Source: Propionibacteriaceae bacterium (lineage in GTDB: Bacteria > Actinomycetota > Actinomycetes > Propionibacteriales > Propionibacteriaceae). Taken from it: a stretch of DNA of 64,000 nt. The notes under the pieces were generated by a model that did not search any database, had not been told where the DNA came from, and saw only the letters and a program-made list of their open reading frames with translations. The stretch's first letter is position 1. Each line of letters starts with the position of its first letter. Location: assembly GCA_017306015.1 (NCBI GenBank), contig JAFKJK010000023.1:1-64000 (forward strand), read 5' to 3'. Of this stretch, positions 34,197-42,723 are shown in pieces. Made by a program: the position numbers and the translations under genes.

Positions 34197-35426
34197 ATGA
34201 ACGACATCCAGCAGCCCCGCCGCAGCAAGCTGCTGGTGCTCACCTCCCGGTTTCCGTATCCCGTGGTCGGCGGCGATCGGCTTCGGCTGTACCGGATCTG
34301 CGTCGAGCTGGCCAAGGACCACGAGCTGACCCTGCTCAGCCTGTGCGACAACAAGGCGGACCTGAGCGCTCCCGTTCCCGAGGACGGCGTGTTCGCTCGC
34401 GTCGAGCGGTTCCACCTGCCGACCTGGCGGTCGTGGCTGGCATCGCTGGCCGCCATCCCGTCCCGGACGCCGCTGCAGGTCGCCTACTACCGGCTCGGCC
34501 GATTCACCGCCCGTGCCCGGGAACTGGCCGCGTCCCACGACGGCGTCCTGGCGCACCTGATCCGCACCGGGGCCGCTGTGGCCGACCTGCCCGGCCCAAG
34601 ATTCCTGGAACTGACCGATGCGATCTCGCTGAACTACGAACGGGCGAAGTCGGCGTCCTCGCGGCATCGGCTGGACCCGCGCACCATCGCCTACCGCCTG
34701 GAGACCGGACGGCTGAGGCCCTTCGAGCAGCGCATCGTCGAGCGTTTCGACCGCTCCTTCCTGGTCTCGGACGTCGACCTCGACCACCTCTTCGGCCCCG
34801 GCGATCCACGGCGCGACAGGGTCCTGGTCGTCGGCAACGGGGTCGACACGGACGCCCTCGCGTACGACTTCGCCCCCGACGGGACGGACATCGCCTTCAT
34901 CGGCAACCTTGCCAGCCTGCAGAACTTCGACGCCGCACTGCACTTCGCGTCCGACGTGCTGCCGCTGGTGCGCAGGGCCCGTCCCGGCACCCGGTTCCGC
35001 GTCGTCGGCCGGATCGCCCCCGACGAGGCCCAGCGCCTGGCTGCCCTGGACGGCGTCGACGTGACCGGTGAGGTCGACTCGGTCGCAGACGCCGTCCGCG
35101 GCGCCGGCGTAGCGGTCGCGCCGCTGCGGATCGGCGCCGGCGTCCAGAACAAGGTGCTGGAGTACTTCGCCCTCGGGCTGCCCTGCGTGAGCACTCCGCT
35201 GGCGCTGGAGGGCTTCGGCGCCGAGGACGGACGCGAGTTGCTGGTCGCCGAGTCCGCCCAAGCGCAGGCTGAGGCGGTGCTCAGGCTGCTCGACGACCGA
35301 GCCCTGGCCGAGCGACTCGCGAAAGCAGCTCGTGACTACGTCGAACACCACCATTCCTGGGCCCAGATTCTGGCCCCGCTGCGGTCGGCGGTTGCGGACG
35401 CAGTGTCGTCTGCGTCGTCGCGCTGA
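34197..35426 (+). CDS. Glycosyltransferase (GT-B fold, GT4-like)
   Basis: Sugar transferase of 409 residues. The N-terminal Rossmann domain begins LLVLTSRFPYPVVGGDRLRL, and the C-terminal domain has FIGNLASLQNFDAALHFASD, then IGAGVQNKVLEYFALGLPCV with the donor-binding Glu of GT4-like enzymes. It resembles the group annotated in exopolysaccharide clusters (TIGR03087-like). It probably adds a hexose to a surface glycan. The next gene, convergent, encodes a polyol-phosphate polymerase-type enzyme, so this region looks devoted to cell-surface glycopolymers. Confidence 0.85.
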   Translation: MNDIQQPRRSKLLVLTSRFPYPVVGGDRLRLYRICVELAKDHELTLLSLCDNKADLSAPVPEDGVFARVERFHLPTWRSWLASLAAIPSRTPLQVAYYRLGRFTARARELAASHDGVLAHLIRTGAAVADLPGPRFLELTDAISLNYERAKSASSRHRLDPRTIAYRLETGRLRPFEQRIVERFDRSFLVSDVDLDHLFGPGDPRRDRVLVVGNGVDTDALAYDFAPDGTDIAFIGNLASLQNFDAALHFASDVLPLVRRARPGTRFRVVGRIAPDEAQRLAALDGVDVTGEVDSVADAVRGAGVAVAPLRIGAGVQNKVLEYFALGLPCVSTPLALEGFGAEDGRELLVAESAQAQAEAVLRLLDDRALAERLAKAARDYVEHHHSWAQILAPLRSAVADAVSSASSR

Positions 35427-35477
35427 CGTCCAGTAGGGCACCGGCCGGGCACGTCGACCCGGGGTGGAGCCTCTCCC

Positions 35478-36728
35478 TCAACGCCCGAGGATCTCCAGCA
35501 CCCGGGCCACCGTCCGCTCGGAGTTGCGGCCGTCGCGGTGGGTGATGAACCGGTCGAAGATCGCCTTCGTCTGGGCGTGGTCGACGGCCAGCCGGGACGC
35601 GTCCGACCAGGACTCCATCCGGTCGAGCACCTCGTCCCAGGTTGTCAGCAGCGCGCCGCCGCAGATGTCGGCGTAGTCGATGTAGAGCCCGCGCGTCTCC
35701 CGGTAGTGCTCCAGGTCGGGGGCCAGGTACAGGATGGGACGCCCGGTCACCGAGTAGTCGAACAGGATCGAGCTGTAGTCGGTGACCAGCACGTCCACGC
35801 CCCACAGCAGCGGCATGATCTCCGGCTGGACGGACGCGTCCAGCACCCGCACCCGGTCCGAGGAGTAGTGGTAGTCGCCGACGGATTTCGGATGCGGCCG
35901 GATCACCAGGACGGAGTCCGTCCGCTCGCAGAACTCCTCGATCCGCCGATAGCCGGACGCCGAGGGGATCGTCGGGTCGACCTCTCCGTCCCGCCACGTC
36001 GGAGCCTGCAGGATGAGCCGCCGGTCACCGAGATCCGGGATCGCCTGTTCCCACACGGCCCGGGACGCCGCCCGCAGCTCAGCCGGCGTCCCCGCGAACA
36101 GCTGATCGCCGCGTGGCTCGCCGATCGCGAGCACCGCCCGTCGCGTCAGTCCGAACGCCGAACACATGCTCGGCACGAACTCCGGGCAGGCGACCGGGAA
36201 CACCGCGATGCTCCGGGTGCCGGCGCGGTACATCGCCCGTAGCGCCGCGATCGCCCCGGGGATGCGTCCGAGCGGGCCGAGGTTCAGCACGCTGGGCGAG
36301 TCGAGGTTCAGCTTCTTCAGCGGCGACCCGTGCCACAGCTGGACGATCACCGCTCCGCGCTGGCCGTAGCGGTTGACGTCCCCCAGGCCGTGGGTGACCG
36401 CGATGACTCCGGCCCGCAGCGCCAGCTCGAAACCTTCGCGGGAGTCCCGCTCGACCCAGGCGACACCGGCAGCGATCGCCTGCGTCCGTTGTTTCTCGCC
36501 GGAGACCTGCCACACGATCCGCGGCGGATCGGGCAGCCGCATGGCCGCGCAGTGGAAGGCCCAGCCGCCGTCGCTCAGCCCGAAGTCGGAGCCGACCACC
36601 CACAGCTTCGGGTCGCGGCGGACGGTGAGCGAGCGGGCGGCGCCCCAGATGTACCGGGGCGCGTCGGCGAGCTTTGCGAGGTTGGCCGCTGCGAACGAGT
36701 ATCCCTGCCGCTCGCCGCTGCCTGCCAC
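35478..36728 (-). CDS. CDP-glycerol glycerophosphotransferase family protein
   Basis: A TagB/TagF-type enzyme of 416 residues that transfers polyol phosphate from a CDP-polyol to a growing teichoic-acid-like chain at the membrane. Signature segments are VIVQLWHGSPLKKLNLDS, LILQAPTWRD, VLVIRPHPKS, DVLVTDYSSILFDYSVTGRP and TRGLYIDYADICGG. The substrate (glycerol or ribitol phosphate) is not resolved. TAGCAT stands six bases before the GTG at 36728, consistent with a leaderless message. Confidence 0.88.
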   Translation of the reverse strand: MAGSGERQGYSFAAANLAKLADAPRYIWGAARSLTVRRDPKLWVVGSDFGLSDGGWAFHCAAMRLPDPPRIVWQVSGEKQRTQAIAAGVAWVERDSREGFELALRAGVIAVTHGLGDVNRYGQRGAVIVQLWHGSPLKKLNLDSPSVLNLGPLGRIPGAIAALRAMYRAGTRSIAVFPVACPEFVPSMCSAFGLTRRAVLAIGEPRGDQLFAGTPAELRAASRAVWEQAIPDLGDRRLILQAPTWRDGEVDPTIPSASGYRRIEEFCERTDSVLVIRPHPKSVGDYHYSSDRVRVLDASVQPEIMPLLWGVDVLVTDYSSILFDYSVTGRPILYLAPDLEHYRETRGLYIDYADICGGALLTTWDEVLDRMESWSDASRLAVDHAQTKAIFDRFITHRDGRNSERTVARVLEILGR

Positions 36729-36734
36729 GGGGTC

Positions 36735-36740
36735 ATGCTA
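36735..36740 (-). promoter_or_regulatory. -10 element of the CDP-glycerol transferase gene
   Basis: TAGCAT on the minus strand, followed by six bases and the GTG at 36728. Confidence 0.45.
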
Positions 36741-36761
36741 ACGCCGAGCGCGGCGTCCGGC

Positions 36762-36870
36762 TGAACCGAAGTACCTGTCCCCGATGGTTCAGCCGTCTGG
36801 TTGAACCGAAGTACCTGTCCCCGATGGTTCAGCCGTCCGGTGAACCGAAGTACCTGTCCCCGATGGTTCA
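36762..36870 (-). repeat. Array of three REP-like 30-bp repeats (copies 2-4)
   Basis: Identical 30-bp units at 36762-36791, 36802-36831 and 36841-36870, each TGAACCGAAGTACC to CCGATGGTTCA, in the opposite orientation to copy 1. Spacers of 10 and 9 bases (GCCGTCTGGT, GCCGTCCGG) are themselves nearly alike, so the unit of duplication is about 40 bp. The array lies between divergent genes with leaderless-type promoters. Confidence 0.9.
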
Positions 36871-36884
36871 GCCGTCCCGGCCGG

Positions 36885-36890
36885 TAGGAT
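36885..36890 (+). promoter_or_regulatory. -10 element of the CNNM/CorC gene
   Basis: TAGGAT followed by seven bases and the GTG at 36898, immediately after the repeat array. Confidence 0.5.
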
Positions 36891-36897
36891 CCGCAGG

Positions 36898-38214
36898 GTG
36901 AACCAGAACGTCACCGACGCGCTGCTCATCCTGCTGTTCATCGTCATCGGTGGCGTCTTCGCGGCAGCGGAGATGGCACTGGTCTCGTTGCGCGATTCCC
37001 AGGTCAGGCAGTTGTCGGCGCGCGGACGCCGCGGGCAGGTCGTCGCCGAGCTGGCCGCGAAGCCGAACCGCTTCCTCTCCGCCGTCCAGATCGGCGTCAC
37101 CCTCGCCGGCTTCCTCTCCGCCGCCTTCGGTGGCGCCACCCTGGCCAACGCCCTGTCGACGGTGCTCGAGGGCTGGGGTGTTCCGGACGGGCTCTCCGAC
37201 ACCCTCGCCCTCGTGCTGGTCACGATCGTCATCTCCTACTTCTCGATCGTGATCGGCGAGTTGAGCGCCAAGCGGCTGGCGATGCAACGGGCGGAGAGCT
37301 TCGCCCTCGCCCTGGCACCCCTGGTGAACGCGATCGCGAAGGTCGCCACCCCGGTGATCTGGTTCCTCGGGAAGTCCACCGACTTCGTCGTCCGGCTGCT
37401 CGGCGGCGACCCGAACGCCGGCCGAGAGGAGGTCACCGACGAGGAGCTCCGGGCGATGGTCGGCTCATCGGCGACGCTCGGGGAGGAGGAGCGGCAGATC
37501 GTCGACGAGGTCTTCTCCGCCGGCGAGGTCAGCCTGCGCGAGGCCATGATCCCGCGCACCGAGGTCGACTTCCTGGACGGCAGCACCCCGGCCCACAAGG
37601 CCTTTCGCGAGGTCCAGGGGGGCAGCCACAGCCGCTATCCGGTGATCGGGCAGGACGCCGACGATGTCCTCGGCTTCGTCCACGTCCGCGATCTCGCCGA
37701 CCTCGACCCGGCCGAGGGGAACGCTCCGGTACGCCAGCTCGTCCGGCCGGTGATGTCGCTGCCGCAGTCGATGCGGATCCTGCGCGCGCTCAGCCAGATG
37801 CGCGTCCAGCACCAGCACCTGGCGATCGTCTCCGACGAGTACGGCGGCACCGCGGGCATCGTCACCATCGAGGACCTCGTCGAGGAGATCATCGGAGACA
37901 TCACCGACGAGTTCGACGTCGAACAGCCCCAGGACGGCACGGAGGCCGACATCGACGGCCTGGTCACGCTGGAGGACTTCGCCGCCGACTACGGCTACGT
38001 CCTGCCCGAGGGCCCCTACGACACGGTCGCCGGCTTCGTGATGGCACGCCTGGGAACCCTGCCGAAGGTGGGGGACAGCTGCGCCGTCGTCCTCGCGTCC
38101 ACCTCCGAGCAGCAGCAGCCCGGACGCTTCGACCTGACCGTCACCGAACTGGACGGACGGCGCGCCTCACGATTGCGGCTCACCCACCTCGGGTCGGAGG
38201 CTCCGGGCGAGTAA
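36898..38214 (+). CDS. CNNM/CorC (HlyC) family membrane protein with CBS domains
   Basis: A 438-residue membrane protein. An N-terminal DUF21/CNNM transmembrane domain (ALLILLFIVIGGVFAAAEMA, with EMALVSLRDSQVRQL) is followed by a CBS pair (REAMIPRTEVDFLDG, then VSDEYGGTAGIVTIEDLVEE) and a CorC_HlyC domain at the C-terminus. Related proteins take part in Mg/Co transport or efflux; the historical haemolysin label is misleading. Followed after 31 bases by an APH-fold gene, possibly cotranscribed. Confidence 0.9.
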   Translation: MNQNVTDALLILLFIVIGGVFAAAEMALVSLRDSQVRQLSARGRRGQVVAELAAKPNRFLSAVQIGVTLAGFLSAAFGGATLANALSTVLEGWGVPDGLSDTLALVLVTIVISYFSIVIGELSAKRLAMQRAESFALALAPLVNAIAKVATPVIWFLGKSTDFVVRLLGGDPNAGREEVTDEELRAMVGSSATLGEEERQIVDEVFSAGEVSLREAMIPRTEVDFLDGSTPAHKAFREVQGGSHSRYPVIGQDADDVLGFVHVRDLADLDPAEGNAPVRQLVRPVMSLPQSMRILRALSQMRVQHQHLAIVSDEYGGTAGIVTIEDLVEEIIGDITDEFDVEQPQDGTEADIDGLVTLEDFAADYGYVLPEGPYDTVAGFVMARLGTLPKVGDSCAVVLASTSEQQQPGRFDLTVTELDGRRASRLRLTHLGSEAPGE

Positions 38215-38245
38215 TCTGCTCTCAGCCGCCATCAGGGAGTAGAAG

Positions 38246-39460
38246 TTGCAGCCAGACGATGCCGATGGTTCGGCGCTGCTGACCTCGACCGATGTCGGAG
38301 GCCTCCTCAGCGCCGCGACGCAGCACGCGGGTGGCCGGCTGCTCTCCTGGAGCCTCGACCACATCGACGCCAATCCCAGCCAGTCCACCACGGCCACCTA
38401 CTCCGCCCTGGTCGAGTGGCCGTACGGACGCCGGGAGGAACTGCTCGGGGTGAGCGCGCGGGCGTCCGGCCCGGTCGACACCGACTCGATCGCGGAGATC
38501 TTCGCCGACGGCCAGCGCGAGGTGGCGGTCTGGATCTACCCGAACGATCCCGACCTGCGCGGACTGGCCCGGGCCGCCTATGCGGAGTCGATGGCCGAGA
38601 TCTGCAACGAGCACCGCATCTTCACCTCGAAGGTCACCCCCGACCAGCTGCAGCTGCAGATGATCGGCTACCGGCCCCGCCGTCGCGCGGTGGTGAAGGT
38701 GAGCTACGGCTCCGAGGTCATCTACGTCAAGGTGTTGCGGGCGAGGCTGTTCGACGACGTGGTCTCCCGGCACCTGGTGCTGGCGAACGCCGGGCTGCCG
38801 GTCGCGCCGATTCTCGGCACAACGGAGGACGACCTGCTGATCCTCGCCGAGCTGCCGGGCCGTCCGCTCGCCAAGGCGGTGTTCGACCCCGTCGAGCCGT
38901 GCTCGGCCAAGGCGCTGATCGACCTGCTGGACATGATGCCTCCCCGGGTGAGCGAGCTGCCCCGCCGTCCCCCGTGGTCGGACGCGGTCGCGCACTACGC
39001 GCGCATGATCGCCCAGTCGATGCCGGCACTGGAGACGCGCCTGGACTGGCTGGTCGAGCAGATCGACGGCGGCCTGTACAGCCTCCCGCCGGGCGATGAA
39101 GCCACCCACGGGGACTTCCACGAGGGCCAGCTGCACGTCTCCAGCGGACGGATCTGCGGACTGCTCGACACCGACACCCTCGGCCCCGGACGCCGCGCCG
39201 ACGACCTCGCCTGCCTGGTCGCGCACCTGTCAACCATCCAGCGGATGAACTCCGCGCAGGAGACCCGGGCGCACGCCCTGATCCGGCGCTGGGTGCCGGT
39301 CTTCGACGAACGGGTCGACCCGGTCGAGCTGAGGTTGCGCGCGGCGGCCGTGATCATCTCGCTGGCCACCGGGCCGTTCCGCAGCCAGGAGCCGGACTGG
39401 GAGCGGGAGACGGCGATCATGGTCGGCTCGGCCGAGGCGCTGGTCCGCCAGGTGATCTAG
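38246..39460 (+). CDS. Aminoglycoside-phosphotransferase-fold kinase, substrate unknown
   Basis: A 404-residue protein with the APH/choline-kinase fold in its second half. RRRAVVKVSYGSEVIYVKVL contains the likely ATP-binding Lys, ATHGDFHEGQLHVSSG is the catalytic loop (HGDxxxxQ) and GLLDTDTLGPG the metal-binding segment. The N-terminal 130 residues are unassigned. Members phosphorylate antibiotics, sugars or small alcohols; nothing here identifies the substrate. The TTG start at 38246 is supported by AGGGAG six bases before it. Confidence 0.8.
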   Translation: MQPDDADGSALLTSTDVGGLLSAATQHAGGRLLSWSLDHIDANPSQSTTATYSALVEWPYGRREELLGVSARASGPVDTDSIAEIFADGQREVAVWIYPNDPDLRGLARAAYAESMAEICNEHRIFTSKVTPDQLQLQMIGYRPRRRAVVKVSYGSEVIYVKVLRARLFDDVVSRHLVLANAGLPVAPILGTTEDDLLILAELPGRPLAKAVFDPVEPCSAKALIDLLDMMPPRVSELPRRPPWSDAVAHYARMIAQSMPALETRLDWLVEQIDGGLYSLPPGDEATHGDFHEGQLHVSSGRICGLLDTDTLGPGRRADDLACLVAHLSTIQRMNSAQETRAHALIRRWVPVFDERVDPVELRLRAAAVIISLATGPFRSQEPDWERETAIMVGSAEALVRQVI

Positions 39461-39469
39461 CGCCCCGTG

Positions 39470-39531
39470 TGAACCGTCGGGGACAGGTACTTTCGTTCAT
39501 CTGAACCGTCGGGGACAGGTACTTTCGTTCA
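39470..39531 (+). repeat. Pair of REP-like 30-bp repeats (copies 5-6)
   Basis: Two identical units at 39470-39499 and 39502-39531, beginning TGAACCGTCGGGGACAGG and ending TTTCGTTCA. They share orientation and the first half with copy 1, but the right end has changed from GGTTCA to CGTTCA, weakening the terminal inverted repeat. They start ten bases after the stop of the kinase gene. Confidence 0.9.
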
Positions 39532-39621
39532 GGCGTCCCGGACCTCGAACCGGCGCACGTCGGTAATCCCCGTCCCCCGGCCGGCCTGTTGCCACCCTCC
39601 AGCTCGGACGAGACTGGACTG

Positions 39622-41022
39622 ATGGCAGAGCAGGCGTACGACGTGGTGGTGATCGGGGCGGGTCCGGCCGGGGAGAACGTGGCGGACTACGCGCTTCGCG
39701 GCTCGAAGAGGACGGCGCTGCTGGTCGAGCGCGAACTCGTCGGCGGCGAGTGCTCCTACTGGGCGTGCATGCCCAGCAAGGCGCTGTTGCGGCCGCTGGA
39801 GGTGCGGGCGACGGCCACGCACCTCGGCGGACTGCCGTCCGAGCTGCCCCTCGACATCCCGGCCCTGCTCGCGCGCCGCGACTACTGGGTCTCCGACTAC
39901 TCCGACAAGGGCCAGGTGACGTGGGCCGAGGGCGCTGGCATCGAGGTGGCACGGGGAACGGCGAAGCTGATCGGCGAGCGACGGGTGCTGCTCTCCGAGG
40001 GCGGCCGGGAGCGCGAGGTCGAAGCGAAGCAGGCGGTCGTGGTCGCCACGGGCAGCGTCCCGGTGATCCCGCCGATGTTCGCCGAACTGCACCCGTGGAC
40101 GTCCCGGGACGCGACCGGCGTCATCGAGGTGCCGGCCTCGATCGCCGTCGTCGGTGGCGGGGTGGTCGCGGTCGAGGCCGCCCGCTGGCTGGCCGCGATC
40201 GGGGCGCAGGTGACCCTGCTCGTCCGCGGGGACCGGGTTCTGGAGCGGTTCGAGCCGTTCGCGTCGGACCTGGTCGCCGAGGGCCTGCGCGTCGTCGGCG
40301 TCGACGTCCGGCTCCGCTCTCACGTCTCGAACGCAGCCCGGCTGGACGCTGCCGACACCGGAGTGGGCCGCGTCCACGGTGGTCCGGTGCGCCTCGAGGT
40401 GGACGGGAAGGCGCACGAGTTCGCCGAGATCCTTGTCGCCACAGGACGCCGTCCCGCGACCGACGATCTCGGGCTGGAGTCGGTCGGGCTCAGTGCCGAG
40501 CAGTTCGCCCGTGCGGACGACCGGCCCGACTGGCTGTACGCGGTCGGCGACGTCAGCGGCGAGCCCGCCCTCACCCACTGGGGCAAGTACCGGGCGAGGC
40601 TGGTCGGCGAGGCGATCGCGGCCCGAGCCGAGGGCCGGCCGGTCCCGACGCCGCCGTCCGACGTGCCGGTGCCGCAGGTGGTGTTCACCGAGCCCCAGGT
40701 GGCATCCACCGGACTGACCGAGGCGCAGGCCGGCAGCCAGGGTCTCGATGTCGACGCCGTGGACGCGCCGATGACGAGCGCGGCCGGCTACGGCCTGCTG
40801 CGCGACGACGCGTCCGGCCAGGCGAGGCTGGTGTTCGAGTCGGGGAGCGGACGCCTCGTCGGCGCCACCTTCGTCGGCCAGGAGGTGGCCGAGCTCGTCC
40901 ATGCCGCCACCATCGCCATCGTCGGACGGCTCACGGCCGACCAGCTGTGGCACGCCGTCCCGGCCTATCCGACGGCGAGCGAGATCTGGCTGCGCCTGCT
41001 GGACGCGTACCGCTCCCGCTGA
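39622..41022 (+). CDS. FAD/NAD(P)-dependent disulphide oxidoreductase
   Basis: A class I pyridine nucleotide-disulphide oxidoreductase of 466 residues. FAD-binding YDVVVIGAGPAGENVADYA is followed by the redox-active pair in VGGECSYWACMPSK (C-x4-C). SIAVVGGGVVAVEAARWLA binds NAD(P). The C-terminal interface domain ends AVPAYPTASEIWLRLLDAY. It resembles actinobacterial relatives of mercuric reductase and dihydrolipoamide dehydrogenase; the physiological substrate is unknown. The ATG at 39622 precedes the FAD motif closely, as usual. Confidence 0.9.
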   Translation: MAEQAYDVVVIGAGPAGENVADYALRGSKRTALLVERELVGGECSYWACMPSKALLRPLEVRATATHLGGLPSELPLDIPALLARRDYWVSDYSDKGQVTWAEGAGIEVARGTAKLIGERRVLLSEGGREREVEAKQAVVVATGSVPVIPPMFAELHPWTSRDATGVIEVPASIAVVGGGVVAVEAARWLAAIGAQVTLLVRGDRVLERFEPFASDLVAEGLRVVGVDVRLRSHVSNAARLDAADTGVGRVHGGPVRLEVDGKAHEFAEILVATGRRPATDDLGLESVGLSAEQFARADDRPDWLYAVGDVSGEPALTHWGKYRARLVGEAIAARAEGRPVPTPPSDVPVPQVVFTEPQVASTGLTEAQAGSQGLDVDAVDAPMTSAAGYGLLRDDASGQARLVFESGSGRLVGATFVGQEVAELVHAATIAIVGRLTADQLWHAVPAYPTASEIWLRLLDAYRSR

Positions 41023-41031
41023 GGGCTGCGC

Positions 41032-41322
41032 TCAGCCGCGGACGGTGAGCCGCAACCGCAGTTCCACCTGGTCGCCGACGCCGACCCCGGCGGGACGGAC
41101 GGCGGCCTTCAGCGGGACGAGGTAGCCGCCGTCCTTCGGGAACAGCGACGTGGTGAACCGCGTCCCGGCCAGCCAGGCCTCGACCGGGATGCAGCCCCAG
41201 CCGTAGGTGACCGCGCCGGACACGTCGCCGATCGCCTCCGCCTCGGGGTCGGGCACGACCGCGTAGTAGAAGGGTGCCGGCCCGCGCCACTCGATCACCT
41301 CAGCGGTGAACTCGAACTCCAT
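41032..41322 (-). CDS. DUF1905 domain protein
   Basis: A 96-residue single-domain protein with the DUF1905 beginning (FEFTAEVIEWRGPAPFYYAV) and the central YGWGCIPVEAWLAGTRF and FPKDGGYLVPLKAAVR. The family is a small beta-barrel of unknown function, often fused to YdeI/OmpD-associated domains. GGGAG upstream of the ATG at 41322 is the ribosome-binding site. A small gene of unknown function lies 24 bases upstream on the same strand. Confidence 0.85.
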   Translation of the reverse strand: MEFEFTAEVIEWRGPAPFYYAVVPDPEAEAIGDVSGAVTYGWGCIPVEAWLAGTRFTTSLFPKDGGYLVPLKAAVRPAGVGVGDQVELRLRLTVRG

Positions 41323-41346
41323 GCTGCCTGCTCTCCCGGTAGGGAG

Positions 41347-41589
41347 TCAGTACAGCAAGGGGCGCCGGTCGGCGTCGAGGGCGAGCCGGGTTCGCTCGGC
41401 CCGCTGGAGGGCGTCGAACAGTGCGGGGTCCCGGTCGTGGAGGGCCTCCGGCGGGAGGCCGCGTGGGTCGGTGGCCGGCGGCCCGAACAGCGTGCCGAAC
41501 ACGCCGGCGACGGCCTCGCCGAAGGGAATCGAGCGTGGCGCGGCCCGGCCACGCAGAGCCGGCGCTTCGATGAAGGTTCGCTGTGTCAT
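41347..41589 (-). CDS. Hypothetical 80-residue protein
   Basis: No family was recognised. The product starts MTQRTFIEAPALRGRAAPRS and ends in DADRRPLLY, is charged and has no membrane segment. TACGGT is six bases before the ATG, fitting a leaderless message. It is divergent from the WYL regulator and just upstream of the DUF1905 gene. Coding is plausible from position and promoter, but not certain. Confidence 0.5.
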   Translation of the reverse strand: MTQRTFIEAPALRGRAAPRSIPFGEAVAGVFGTLFGPPATDPRGLPPEALHDRDPALFDALQRAERTRLALDADRRPLLY

Positions 41590-41668
41590 GCAACGACCGT
41601 AGAATCGAAACCGGACGTTCTACTTCCGGATTGTCCTTACCGCTGACTACGCAGGATTAGGGAGGCCG

Positions 41669-42649
41669 ATGGATCCGACCACCCCGACCGCACGGGCACT
41701 GCTGGCGCTGGAACTGATCCAGACCCAGCCCGGCGTCACCGCCGGGGCGCTGGCGGCGTCCCTTGGCGTCACCGAGCGCGCGGCGCGCCGCTATGTTGGG
41801 ATCCTGCGCGAGGCCGAGATCCCGGTCCTCTCCGTCCGCGGCGTCAACGGCGGCTACACGGTCGGACGCGGCGTGCGCCTGCCTCCGCTGGTGTTCTCCT
41901 CGACCGAGGCGCTCGGCATGGTGATGGCCGTCCTCGACGGACACCACGACGCCGCCGACACCACCGACCCGGTCGGCAGTGCGCTGCGCAAGATCATGCG
42001 CGCGCTCCCGGAATCGATCGCGGCCCAGGCCGAACTGGTGCGACGAACCGCGCGTCCCGTCCCCGATCGATATGCCGCCCATCCGAATCCGGCGGCCACC
42101 GCCGCGCTGGTGCTGGCGTGCTCGAACCGTCACCAGGTGCGCGTGGGCTACCGCAACCCCGAGACCGGTTCGGAGTGGGAGACCACCGTCGAACCGTGGG
42201 CCGTCGTCGTCCGGCACGGACGCTGGTACCTGCTCTGCCGGCTGGTCGCCAGCGGCGGCATCCGCACCTACCGGCTCGACCGGGTGACCACTGTGACCGA
42301 ACTCGACGAATCGTTCGAGCCCCCGGCCGACCTCGATCCGGTCGCCGCCCTCGAGGCGAACTTCGCCGTCGGCTGGGAGTTCCCGACCGAGGTCCTCGTC
42401 GACGCACCCCTGGACCGGGTCGAGCCGTGCATCCCCCGGACGATCGGCCGGCTGGAGGCCGTGGACGCCGACCACACCCGGCTCCTTGGTTCCACCAGCG
42501 ATCCGGCCTGGTACGCCGAGCTGCTGGCCGCGCTGCCCGGGCCGTTCCACGTCGTCTCCGGCCCGGAACTGCGGGCCGCCGTGGCCGCGCTGGGGGAGCG
42601 GCTGATGGCTGCGGCCACGCCTGCACAGGGGGCGGATACCGCAACCTGA
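41669..42649 (+). CDS. WYL-domain transcriptional regulator
   Basis: A 326-residue regulator with an N-terminal winged helix-turn-helix (LIQTQPGVTAGALAASLGVT, then ERAARRYVGILREAEIPV) and a WYL domain (about residues 140-225; CSNRHQVRVGYRNPETGS, VVRHGRWYLLCRLVASGG). WYL regulators bind nucleotides or other ligands, and some control defence or DNA-damage genes. GGGAGG precedes the ATG at 41669. It probably controls its own divergent neighbours. Confidence 0.9.
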   Translation: MDPTTPTARALLALELIQTQPGVTAGALAASLGVTERAARRYVGILREAEIPVLSVRGVNGGYTVGRGVRLPPLVFSSTEALGMVMAVLDGHHDAADTTDPVGSALRKIMRALPESIAAQAELVRRTARPVPDRYAAHPNPAATAALVLACSNRHQVRVGYRNPETGSEWETTVEPWAVVVRHGRWYLLCRLVASGGIRTYRLDRVTTVTELDESFEPPADLDPVAALEANFAVGWEFPTEVLVDAPLDRVEPCIPRTIGRLEAVDADHTRLLGSTSDPAWYAELLAALPGPFHVVSGPELRAAVAALGERLMAAATPAQGADTAT

Positions 42650-42653
42650 GTCA

Positions 42654-42677
42654 CCCCGTCCCGCCCACTGGACGGGG
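42654..42677 (+). terminator. Terminator after the WYL regulator gene
   Basis: CCCCGTCC (42654-42661) and GGACGGGG (42670-42677) form a perfect 8-bp stem with an 8-base loop, just after the stop codon and before the mutA promoter. Confidence 0.65.
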
Positions 42678-42711
42678 CAATGTTCTGACATGGCGCCGAC
42701 GACGGGGCCGA

Positions 42712-42717
42712 TAGTCT
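42712..42717 (+). promoter_or_regulatory. -10 element of mutA
   Basis: TAGTCT followed by six bases and the ATG at 42724, implying a leaderless mutA-mutB-meaB transcript. Confidence 0.5.
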
Positions 42718-42723
42718 TGCCCC

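Noticed and set aside
33967..34200. 77-codon reading frame overlapping the glycosyltransferase start by ATGA
   Set aside because: The protein is Arg/Ser/Gly-rich without domain, membrane segment or plausible start signal. The overlap alone is weak evidence in high-GC DNA.
36762..36870. Short CRISPR-like array
   Set aside because: Three repeats with 9-10-base spacers that are nearly identical to each other, and no cas genes. The same repeat occurs singly elsewhere, so it is a dispersed intergenic repeat.
42650..42723. Cobalamin riboswitch before mutA
   Set aside because: Only 74 bases separate the genes. They hold a terminator hairpin and a -10 element, leaving no room for a B12 riboswitch.
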